A stretch of 64,000 nt of DNA, from the NCBI GenBank assembly GCA_944326485.1, contig CALVED010000003.1:142637-206636 (forward strand), written 5' to 3'. The notes under the pieces are model-generated. The model did not search any database and was not told the origin of the DNA. It saw only the letters and a list, made by a program, of their open reading frames with translations. Positions 18,059 through 25,678 of the stretch are shown here, one piece after another. Position numbers and translations under genes: made by a program. The stretch is from Candidatus Gastranaerophilales bacterium. Its GTDB lineage: Bacteria; Cyanobacteriota; Vampirovibrionia; Gastranaerophilales; Gastranaerophilaceae. Position 1 is the stretch's first letter. Each line of letters begins with the position of its first letter.

Positions 18059-18601
18059 ATGAACACTATAAATGAAAAAGATTGTTTATTTTTAATAATA
18101 GATATACAAGATAAACTTGTAAAAATGGTTAATAACAAATTAATAACAGATAATGCAATTAAGATAGCAAAAACAGTAAGAATATTAAACTTACCAACTA
18201 TAATAACAGAACAATATCCAAAAGGACTTGGAAATACTATTGAAGAAATAAGAAATGAAATTGCAGATGCAAAATACATTGAAAAGACTAATTTTAGTGC
18301 TCTAAATGAGTTTTCAATAAAAGGTGAAATTAAAAAAACAGATAAAAAACAAATCATTATCTTCGGAATAGAAACACATATCTGTGTACTTCAAACAGCT
18401 TTTGATTTACTAAAAGAGGGTTATGAAGTATTTGTTATAAAAGATGCAAGTGCATCACGAAGTGATGAAAATAACAATCTTGCACTTCAAAGATTAATGC
18501 ATGCCGGAGCACAAATATTATCTACAGAAATGGTTATATTTGAACTTTTAAAAAGTTCAAAACATCCTAATTTTAAAGAAGTACAAGCACTAATAAAGTA
18601 G
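18059..18601 (+). CDS. Isochorismatase-fold cysteine hydrolase
   Basis: A 180-residue cysteine hydrolase related to YcaC and nicotinamidase-type enzymes. The triad is Asp15 (IIDIQDKL), Lys76 (IEKTNFSAL) and Cys109 (GIETHICVLQT), with the usual cis-peptide before the cysteine region. The substrate is unknown; members act on isochorismate, nicotinamide, ureidoacrylate or similar amides. AGAGG lies nine bases upstream of the ATG. Its 3' end overlaps the convergent radical SAM gene by 12 bases. Confidence 0.9.
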   Translation: MNTINEKDCLFLIIDIQDKLVKMVNNKLITDNAIKIAKTVRILNLPTIITEQYPKGLGNTIEEIRNEIADAKYIEKTNFSALNEFSIKGEIKKTDKKQIIIFGIETHICVLQTAFDLLKEGYEVFVIKDASASRSDENNNLALQRLMHAGAQILSTEMVIFELLKSSKHPNFKEVQALIK

Positions 18602-19579
18602 TTTTTCAATTCTTTCATAAAGTTCAAAATAAGTACCAAGTTCAAAAGAACGCTGTTTAGTATATTTTAATAAATCAAAAATATACTTAGGAATATTATT
18701 CTTATTTTCGTTATACCAATTTTCTTCTATATCCAAAATAGTGTAAGATAAACCATCCTCTTTATTAGCAATTAACCAATTATCAATTTCGGAAATATAA
18801 TCATTTACCCCGGGAATAATAATATATTTAGCACTAACATTTGCAATACCAGATGATGTCTTAAATTTTGCATATTGTTTTATATTCTGTCTTACAATAT
18901 CATAACAATCAACATTTTTTATTTTTTTATAAACCTCTTTACTTCCAGAATCAACAGAAATAACAAGATGTATTCTATTTTCAGACAAGCCTCTTTCCAG
19001 ACAAGAAATATATTTTATACCTGAAGAATGAACTCTAATATTTTGAAAACCATTATCAATAAAGAAAGAAATCAAATTTTCAAATTCATCAAGTAAAGCA
19101 GGTTCTCCTCCACCAAATAAAACTTTAGAATTTCTTTTTAAAATTCCGGTATCACACATTTTTTTAATTATATCAAATACTTTATATGATTTTTTAGAAA
19201 AATCCTCCGGATGAATATTAGAATAACAATACATGCACTTTGAGTTGCATTGTGACCAATGACTTATATACAAAGAGTCTATATAATTTCTTTCATCCCA
19301 AGCATCTAGTTTTAGAGAAGGACAATTCATGCAATTAGTATGAATTTTTCCTTTCTTATGAAAATATCTGAACTTATCTTTTATTTTAAAAATTCTTTCT
19401 AAATTTAAATTAGAGCCATCAAAATTGTCTTGAACAAGCGTATGATTATTAGTATCACTACCACAGAAACAACACATTGTAAGTTTTGAAGGAAAAAAGA
19501 CAAGCCCATGTTCTATCCAAGGACAACTATAATAAAAACCTTCTTTTCTTGATAAATAATTTTGATTTAAAACAAACAT
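18590..19579 (-). CDS. Radical SAM protein, array member 1
   Basis: A 329-residue radical SAM enzyme. The core motif C111-x3-C115-x2-C118 (CNSKCMYC) binds the SAM [4Fe-4S] cluster. FGGGEP (the glycine-rich SAM-binding motif), the SSGI stretch, SVDSGSKEVYKKIK and IIIPGVND follow as in twitch-type members. An unusual N-terminal module precedes the core: C19, C36, C37, C39, then C83 and C86, plus the pattern SCPWIEHGL. These six cysteines could hold an auxiliary cluster. It is the last of four consecutive minus-strand paralogues; its ATG directly abuts the stop of the previous gene. No substrate is identified. Confidence 0.88.
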   Translation of the reverse strand: MFVLNQNYLSRKEGFYYSCPWIEHGLVFFPSKLTMCCFCGSDTNNHTLVQDNFDGSNLNLERIFKIKDKFRYFHKKGKIHTNCMNCPSLKLDAWDERNYIDSLYISHWSQCNSKCMYCYSNIHPEDFSKKSYKVFDIIKKMCDTGILKRNSKVLFGGGEPALLDEFENLISFFIDNGFQNIRVHSSGIKYISCLERGLSENRIHLVISVDSGSKEVYKKIKNVDCYDIVRQNIKQYAKFKTSSGIANVSAKYIIIPGVNDYISEIDNWLIANKEDGLSYTILDIEENWYNENKNNIPKYIFDLLKYTKQRSFELGTYFELYERIEKLLY

Positions 19580-20617
19580 TTACCTTCTCTTAAATAATTT
19601 TTCAATCCAGTTCTTTTTACGATTATAAAATACATTTTGTAAACGCTCATAAAGTTCAAAATTTGTATGAAGATCATTCGAACGTTTCTTGGCATATTTC
19701 ACTAAATCAAAAATATGCTTTGGTATATTATCTTTATGTTCATGATACCAATTTTCTTCGATATCTAAAACAGTAGTATATAAGCCAGCCTCCTTATTTG
19801 CCAAAATCCATTTTTCTATTTCTTCTTTTGTATCATTTATCCCCGGAATAATAATAAACTTTGCACTAACAAGATATCTTCCTGTAAAATTTGTTTGAAG
19901 TGCATATTTTCTGATATTTTCACGCACAATATCATAACAAGGAACCTGCTTAACTTTTAGGTAAGTTTCTTTAGAACCGGCATCAACAGAAACAACAACA
20001 TAACCTCTGATTTCATTTACTGCTCTTGCTATGGCTGGGCTGTATATTATACCTGAAGTATGAACTCTTATTCCCCAATAATAATTATCTAATAAGTAAT
20101 TCATAATATCTTCAAATTCATCAAGCAAAGTTGGCTCACCACCACCAAAAGAAATATCAGCATCAGCAGTTAAATAACCTTTTTCAACCATATCTTTTAT
20201 TATTGGTAATGCAGCATATTTTTTCTTATTATCAAAATCTTCTGGATGTACAGATGAAAAACAATATATACACTTTGAATTACAATTAGACCAATGACTT
20301 ATATATAGATTATTAATATATCTACCGCCATCATTCCAATTATCTTCTTTTAAGAAGGGACAACCTATACAATTTTTATGTATTTTTCCTTTCTTATGGA
20401 ATTTTCTATACATCTCTTTTATTTTAAATATTCTGTCCCAATCTATGTTTTGTCCAACATAGTTATTTCTTAAAAGAGTGTGACCACCAGATAAATGTCC
20501 ACATATACAACAATTTGCAATTTTATATTGAAAAAAAACAAGCCCATGTTCAATCCAAGGACAACTATAATAACAACCTTCTTTTTTACTTACATACTCT
20601 TCTTTATATATGAACAT
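19580..20617 (-). CDS. Radical SAM protein, array member 2
   Basis: A 345-residue paralogue, closest to member 1: both begin with K-E-G-x-Y-Y-S-C-P-W-I-E-H-G-L. It has the same N-terminal cysteine set (SCPW, CCICG, then CIGC), the SAM motif CNSKCIYC, SFGGGEPTLLDEFED, SVDAGSKETYLKVK and FIIIPGIND. The C-terminus is longer by about 15 residues and ends strongly basic (KKNWIEKLFKRR). GAGGGT lies upstream of its ATG. It abuts member 1 with no spacer and follows member 3 by 26 bases, so the group is presumably one transcript. Confidence 0.88.
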   Translation of the reverse strand: MFIYKEEYVSKKEGCYYSCPWIEHGLVFFQYKIANCCICGHLSGGHTLLRNNYVGQNIDWDRIFKIKEMYRKFHKKGKIHKNCIGCPFLKEDNWNDGGRYINNLYISHWSNCNSKCIYCFSSVHPEDFDNKKKYAALPIIKDMVEKGYLTADADISFGGGEPTLLDEFEDIMNYLLDNYYWGIRVHTSGIIYSPAIARAVNEIRGYVVVSVDAGSKETYLKVKQVPCYDIVRENIRKYALQTNFTGRYLVSAKFIIIPGINDTKEEIEKWILANKEAGLYTTVLDIEENWYHEHKDNIPKHIFDLVKYAKKRSNDLHTNFELYERLQNVFYNRKKNWIEKLFKRR

Positions 20618-20643
20618 TTTTACCCTCGTAATTTAGGTTATCA

Positions 20644-21678
20644 TTAATGTATTTTTCGGTCAATTTTAGAATATTTATAAACAATGTTTGCTCTATCATA
20701 CAAATCTAATTCAATATTATTTAATTTAGACATATCTTTAGCAAATAAAACCAAATCAACTACATAAGAAGGTATATTATTCACAATTTCATTAAACCAA
20801 GCAATATCAATATCCAGTGCCAATTTTCTAATTCCCAAACTTGAACACAACATAAACCAATCTAATAACTCTTTATTATTGTCATTATATCCTTTTAATA
20901 AAATAAATTTTAAAATAACTCTCTTCTCACCAATTTGTTGCGATTCCAAATATCTTTTAACATTACCCAAAACAACATCAAAAGTATCTGTTCCCTTAAT
21001 TTTCTTATAAAGAAAAGATGTAGCCGCATCAATTGAAATAACAACTTCAGCTATATTTTTAGAAATTGCATCTGCAATAGAATGACTAAATTTTATTCCT
21101 GATGAATTTATATTTACATTTTCAATACCATAATCAATTAAAAAATATAATAATTTATCAAATTCAGGATAAATAGTTGCTTCTCCACCTGCAATAGAAA
21201 ATTTAGTTTTTTGATTTACTAAACCGGCATCAATTAATTGTTCAATAATAGGAATAATATTATAATGATTTAAATCTTTAAGATTATTATCTCTAACAGC
21301 AGGACAATATATACATCTTGTATTACAATTTGACCAATGTGTTAATAAAATATTTGAAAAAAAACTTTTCTCTTCCCAAAAATCACTTTTTAAAAATTGA
21401 CAACCGATACAAGAATCAGGAATAATATTATTTCTTACCATATCCTTTAATTCTTGTTTTTTTCTTAAAATCTTATCAACATCAAGCCAAATACCATTAA
21501 AAGAATCTTCAAGTACATAACGACCTTTACCGACATGGCTTTGCTCACAACATACTCTTACGATATTTGCATGGTCAAAAATAATACCATACTCGAGCCA
21601 ATCACAACTTATATACTTTTTTTCCCCTTTAAGAGAGAGAGAAACATCACGCAAATACTTTCTAACTTTTGAAAACAT
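20644..21678 (-). CDS. Radical SAM protein, array member 3
   Basis: A 344-residue and more divergent paralogue. I use the ATG at 21678 because AGGTG lies six bases upstream; an in-frame GTG three codons earlier would overlap that site. Its first 20 residues are basic and lack a counterpart in the others. Then come YISCDWLEYG, VCCEQSH, CIGC, the SAM motif CNTRCIYC, SIAGGEATIYPEFD (GGE with A-T in place of P-T), SIDAATSFLYKKIK and ILLKGYND. The N-terminal CCxxC third cysteine is missing here, since the segment reads CCEQSH. Function and substrate are unknown. Confidence 0.87.
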   Translation of the reverse strand: MFSKVRKYLRDVSLSLKGEKKYISCDWLEYGIIFDHANIVRVCCEQSHVGKGRYVLEDSFNGIWLDVDKILRKKQELKDMVRNNIIPDSCIGCQFLKSDFWEEKSFFSNILLTHWSNCNTRCIYCPAVRDNNLKDLNHYNIIPIIEQLIDAGLVNQKTKFSIAGGEATIYPEFDKLLYFLIDYGIENVNINSSGIKFSHSIADAISKNIAEVVISIDAATSFLYKKIKGTDTFDVVLGNVKRYLESQQIGEKRVILKFILLKGYNDNNKELLDWFMLCSSLGIRKLALDIDIAWFNEIVNNIPSYVVDLVLFAKDMSKLNNIELDLYDRANIVYKYSKIDRKIH

Positions 21679-21690
21679 TAATAACACCTG

Positions 21691-22668
21691 CTAATTATAT
21701 TTAGTATTATGTTTCATTTCTCTATCTATCTTAAGGTTTGAGGCCCGTTCATATAACTCACAACTTTCAATGTTATATTGAGAATAAGACTTATAAACAA
21801 AATCAAATATTACATATATATACTGAGGAATATTATCTCTATTCTCCTTAAACCAATTATCTTCAATATCGAATGCAATATGCTTGATTCCGGACTCGTA
21901 AGTTTTTTTCATCCAATTTTTAACTTCATTTAAATCGTCATTAACTCCAGGAATCAAAACATACTTTGTTCGAATAAGTCCATTTTTAGCTTTGGCATAA
22001 TTTGAAAGATTCTTCCATACTCTATCATAACAAGGAACATGTTTTATTTTCTCATATAGCTTTTTTGAACTTGAATCAACTGAAGTAATTAAAGTAATCT
22101 TGCCAAGTTTTAAGCCTTTCTCAATGGCTGGAGAATATTTTATTCCATCAGAATGAATTCTTATATTGTAAACATCATAATCTAATAAAAGATTAACCAA
22201 ATCTTCAAATTCACTAAGAATAGTAGGTTCTCCACCACCAAATGTAATTGTAGCTTTTTTAGAAAGGACACCTTTTGCTATCATATCTTTTATTACAGGA
22301 AAAATATTATATGTTTTATTATTATTAAAGAAATTCTTATCTTTTTCAGTATAACAATATATACAATTACAATTACAATGTGTAAAATGACCAATCAAAA
22401 CTTCATCAATATAATCATCATCATTCCACTCTTGCTCTTTAAGATAGTAACATTCAAAACATTTATCCGGAATAATACCTTTTTTAATATTTTCCCTCAT
22501 TATTTTTCTATTTTTTAAAAGTTCATCCCAATTTATAAGCTCACCTTTATAATTATTAATTTGTATGATGTTACCACCACCAGGATGAGAGCTTATACAA
22601 CAAATTTGGACTGAATTAGAAAAAAAAGTAATACCATGTTCTAAATGTATACAACTTATATATTTCAA
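21691..22668 (-). CDS. Radical SAM protein, array member 4 (TTG start)
   Basis: A 325-residue paralogue. The start codon is TTG: the first six codons (reading LKYISC) align with the ATG-started MKYLSC of member 5, and a GGG-containing ribosome site lies about 8 bases upstream. It has the N-terminal CCISSHPGGG, CFEC, the SAM motif CNCNCIYC with an additional cysteine, TFGGGEPTILSEFED, SVDSSSKKLYEKIK and VLIPGVND. It is the first of the four minus-strand paralogues, 12 bases upstream of member 3's start, facing away from member 5. Confidence 0.87.
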   Translation of the reverse strand: MKYISCIHLEHGITFFSNSVQICCISSHPGGGNIIQINNYKGELINWDELLKNRKIMRENIKKGIIPDKCFECYYLKEQEWNDDDYIDEVLIGHFTHCNCNCIYCYTEKDKNFFNNNKTYNIFPVIKDMIAKGVLSKKATITFGGGEPTILSEFEDLVNLLLDYDVYNIRIHSDGIKYSPAIEKGLKLGKITLITSVDSSSKKLYEKIKHVPCYDRVWKNLSNYAKAKNGLIRTKYVLIPGVNDDLNEVKNWMKKTYESGIKHIAFDIEDNWFKENRDNIPQYIYVIFDFVYKSYSQYNIESCELYERASNLKIDREMKHNTKYN

Positions 22669-22818
22669 AATTAATACCCATCAACTGTTTTAAATACAAT
22701 AATTATTATACATATAAGAAAAAACAAAGACAAGAATATAATCTGACATAGCAAATTATTATCAATTAATCTTGAATCAGTTCTAAAATTATTGTCATAA
22801 AACATAAAACAAAGTTTC

Positions 22819-22847
22819 TTGACTAAAAAAAACTAAAATGCTAACTT
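22819..22847 (+). promoter_or_regulatory. Putative promoter of radical SAM member 5
   Basis: TTGACT at 22819-22824 is 17 bases from TAACTT at 22842-22847. The start site would be near 22854, just ahead of the AGAGG ribosome site. The -35 is good and the -10 poor. Confidence 0.4.
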
Positions 22848-22871
22848 AATAAAAGAGGAAGTTATATACAA

Positions 22872-23837
22872 ATGAAGTATTTAAGTTGCAGATATATAGA
22901 GCATGGCTTAGATTTTGAGCATACAAGACTTGAGACTTGTTGTTTTACTTGCCATTCGGGCGGTGGGCACATTACCTTAAAAACAGACTATAAAGGTGAA
23001 ATGATAGACTGGGAAAAGTTATTTGAGCAGAAACGCAAATATAGAGAAGAACATAGAAAAGGTAATATACTTCCAAACTGTAAAGGATGTGTTTTTTTAG
23101 AAGAGAAAGAATGGGATGAAGAAGATTATATTAATTTTCTTCAGTTTAACTATTGGGTTCAATGTAATAGTAAGTGTTCATATTGTTATGAAGTACAGAA
23201 TAAAAAAATGTTTGATAAAATCAAGCCCTATAATACTGTTCCAATAATAAAAGAAATGATAGATAAAAACATATTAAGGACTGGAGGAGAAGTAGCCTTT
23301 GGAGGCGGAGAACCAACTATTGCCCCTGAGTTTGAAGATTTAATAAATCTACTTACAAATAGTGGATTTAGAAATATGAGAATTCACTCTTCAGGTATAA
23401 AATTTTCTCCAGCAATTGAAGACGCAATAAAAAAAGGTGTATTAAATGTTGTCATATCAATAGATTCTGGATGTGAAAAAACTTATAAGAAAATTAAATC
23501 TGTAAACTGTTTCAAAAAAGTAGTTGAAAATATGAAGAAATATGCTGCTGCTAATAAAAATAATTATGGCTTAATGACTTCTAAATATATAATAATTCCA
23601 AATGTTAATGATAATAGAAAAGAAATTGATTTATGGATTGAAACAGTAAAATCTATAGATGGGAAATGGTTAGCTGTTGATATAGAAGATGTTTGGTATA
23701 AAATAAACAGAGCAACTATTTCGCCATATTATTTAGATCTTATTAACTATATTATTAACAGAGCTAATGAATATAATATGAAAGTTGAATTATATGATAG
23801 AGCTCGAGGATTAAAAGAAGGAAAAAATCAAATATAA
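22872..23837 (+). CDS. Radical SAM protein, array member 5
   Basis: A 321-residue paralogue transcribed away from the other four. Its N-terminal module has C6, C23, C24, C27 then C70 and C73, and the SAM motif is C98-x3-C102-x2-C105 (CNSKCSYC). AFGGGEPTIAPEFED, SIDSGCEKTYKKIK and IIIPNVND follow, and the chain ends LYDRARGLKEG, matching the LYER/LYDR endings of the other members. It is nearest to member 4. About 200 bases of non-coding sequence with a likely promoter separate the two divergent units, and I see no precursor peptide in that gap. Confidence 0.88.
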   Translation: MKYLSCRYIEHGLDFEHTRLETCCFTCHSGGGHITLKTDYKGEMIDWEKLFEQKRKYREEHRKGNILPNCKGCVFLEEKEWDEEDYINFLQFNYWVQCNSKCSYCYEVQNKKMFDKIKPYNTVPIIKEMIDKNILRTGGEVAFGGGEPTIAPEFEDLINLLTNSGFRNMRIHSSGIKFSPAIEDAIKKGVLNVVISIDSGCEKTYKKIKSVNCFKKVVENMKKYAAANKNNYGLMTSKYIIIPNVNDNRKEIDLWIETVKSIDGKWLAVDIEDVWYKINRATISPYYLDLINYIINRANEYNMKVELYDRARGLKEGKNQI

Positions 23838-23944
23838 TTTAATTTTCTTTGTTACAAACTGTGACTTATTTTCTATTTAATAAAAAAATATGGCAATTTT
23901 TTATTATTTAAATTTTTATAATAATAGAAGGTATAAGTATTACT

Positions 23945-25318
23945 ATGTTAAAAATTTCTCAATTTAATAATATTAATTTTCCAATAACTGAACAAAAGAA
24001 ATGCAAAGAATTATCAACTAATACAATTCAGAGCAAAGAAGAAAAACAAAATTTTGTTCAATATTCTGCTGAAAATCTAAAAGCATACATACCTTCTTTT
24101 TCTGCAAAGCAAAAAGAAACAAATAACACGAATAATATACCTTCAAGAAATCAACAAATAAGAACAATTAAATCAAAATTAGACAAAAATTCACAACTTT
24201 TGCTAAATAGATTAGAGCAAAATGGAATATTAGATGATAATAACTCTAACGACGGTTCAACGGTTCTTGACAATTTATACAAAATAGCAACAGAACCAAG
24301 AATAAGAGGTCTTTCTGATACATTGATAATAACTGAAGTTTTAAAAGCATTAGATAATCCATTTTCTATTACACAAAAATTTGGAGATATTCCTGAAAAT
24401 GTAGCTAAGGCAATTGAACAAGAAACAGGAGAAATAATACCTGAAAAAGCAAAAAACGTAGTTTCATCTTCTTGTGTAGTTGCAAGTATGGAATTTAATC
24501 TTGCAAGCAAAAAACCGGCGGAATTTGTAAGATTTGCACAAGGATTATCAAGTAATAATTACTCTGTAACTAAAAACATTAAAATGTCTGATATTTCAAG
24601 CGGAGTAGCAGAAGGGTTATGGAAGCTTAGAGAATTTAATACAGAAAGTGAACTTAATAATTGGGAAGATATAACAATAAAATTAAAACCAGATAGAAAT
24701 GCAATTGTAAGAGCTCGTGTTCAAACATCCTATAAAGATCCAAATGAACGTTCTTGCATTGATGTTTTAATTCAATCAGCATTGCTGAATTTAGGTTCAC
24801 AAAATACATATGATGCAATCATAGATGAAAGAACAGGTAAATTTAATCCGGATAAAAGCGGTTTAACAGATTTCGAAAAAACATTTGTTGAAGAAGTTGT
24901 ATTCGAAAATCCGAAAATTTCTGTTGTATATCAAAACTTAGATGAAAATGGATATTTAACAGGTTATAATTGTGAACCGCAAGAAACAAAGCAACATATA
25001 TTAAAATCTTTAGAATTAGGCCAAAATGTAATTGTGGGATATACACATCTTGACGAAAATAACAAAGTTGATGGTGGTCATGAAATAACAATAATTGGCT
25101 ATGAAAAAGACGAAAATGGCAAAGGCTTCTTTATTTGTAATGATACAGATGATAATAAAGATGCACCTGTAAGTATAAGTGAAGAAACTTTATTACCATT
25201 GATTCACCATGCCGGTATTTCAAAAGAAGCACTAAATCAAAATGATTACATTGTTGAACCTTGGCGTGAATATTTAGAACAAATAAAAAAAGATTTTACT
25301 AATAATAAAGCAGCATAA
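23945..25318 (+). CDS. Papain/C39-fold-like protein with lineage-type N-terminus
   Basis: A 457-residue protein I do not recognise by name. The N-terminus MLKISQFNNINF resembles the short leader seen in several other proteins here, and IPSFSAK follows at 49. Residues 80-170 are probably helical. Cys177 (SSSCVVASMEF), His379 (DGGHEITIIGY) and Asn399 (FFICNDTDD) are in the order and context of a papain-like Cys-His-Asn triad, so a peptidase or transglutaminase-like fold is likely. It has no classical signal peptide or membrane helix. It is monocistronic, followed by a long gap with repeat copy B. Confidence 0.7.
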   Translation: MLKISQFNNINFPITEQKKCKELSTNTIQSKEEKQNFVQYSAENLKAYIPSFSAKQKETNNTNNIPSRNQQIRTIKSKLDKNSQLLLNRLEQNGILDDNNSNDGSTVLDNLYKIATEPRIRGLSDTLIITEVLKALDNPFSITQKFGDIPENVAKAIEQETGEIIPEKAKNVVSSSCVVASMEFNLASKKPAEFVRFAQGLSSNNYSVTKNIKMSDISSGVAEGLWKLREFNTESELNNWEDITIKLKPDRNAIVRARVQTSYKDPNERSCIDVLIQSALLNLGSQNTYDAIIDERTGKFNPDKSGLTDFEKTFVEEVVFENPKISVVYQNLDENGYLTGYNCEPQETKQHILKSLELGQNVIVGYTHLDENNKVDGGHEITIIGYEKDENGKGFFICNDTDDNKDAPVSISEETLLPLIHHAGISKEALNQNDYIVEPWREYLEQIKKDFTNNKAA

Positions 25319-25366
25319 TTAATATTTAAAATTTTTAGCTGTCATATTTATGCATTGTCTGAGAAA

Positions 25367-25540
25367 TTTAATATAATTTCGTACTTTGTAAACGAGTCAT
25401 TCTTGCTAACAAAATTTTATCATTGGGAAACATTATTCTTTTTTCACTATGGATGCACACTCACTTAAAAATAATGTTTTTAGTTTGTCTTATAAAATTC
25501 CACAGAAATAAATTATGAGTAAATTTTTCAGTCTTTTTAG
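25367..25540 (+). repeat. Dispersed degenerate repeat, copy B
   Basis: This copy matches A and C in order: TTTAATATAATTTC, an imperfect hairpin ACTTTGTAAACGAG / CTTGCTAACAAAAT (25383-25415, three mismatched pairs), then GGATGCACACTCACTT. A TTTTTAGTTTG block and an AAATTTTTCAGTC tail follow. It is the most diverged of the three. It occupies most of the gap between convergent genes. Confidence 0.55.
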
Positions 25541-25626
25541 ACGTTTATTTTTTCACAATATAAAACAATATAATTTTAAAATATATACCCCTATTTTAAT
25601 TATTTAACTAAAATAAGTTAACTTAT

Positions 25627-25655
25627 AAAAAAGGAGGCTATAAACCTCCTTTTTA
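25627..25655. terminator. Intrinsic terminator
   Basis: AAAAAGGAGG and CCTCCTTTTT form a 10-base stem around a 7-base loop. It lies between the convergent genes ending at 25318 and 25679. Confidence 0.85.
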
Positions 25656-25678
25656 TCTTTAATTATTATATATTATTT

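Noticed and set aside
17995..18357. A 120-residue hydrophobic frame antisense to the isochorismatase gene.
   Set aside because: It is the complement of a gene with an intact catalytic triad, and its hydrophobic composition is typical of antisense frames in AT-rich DNA.
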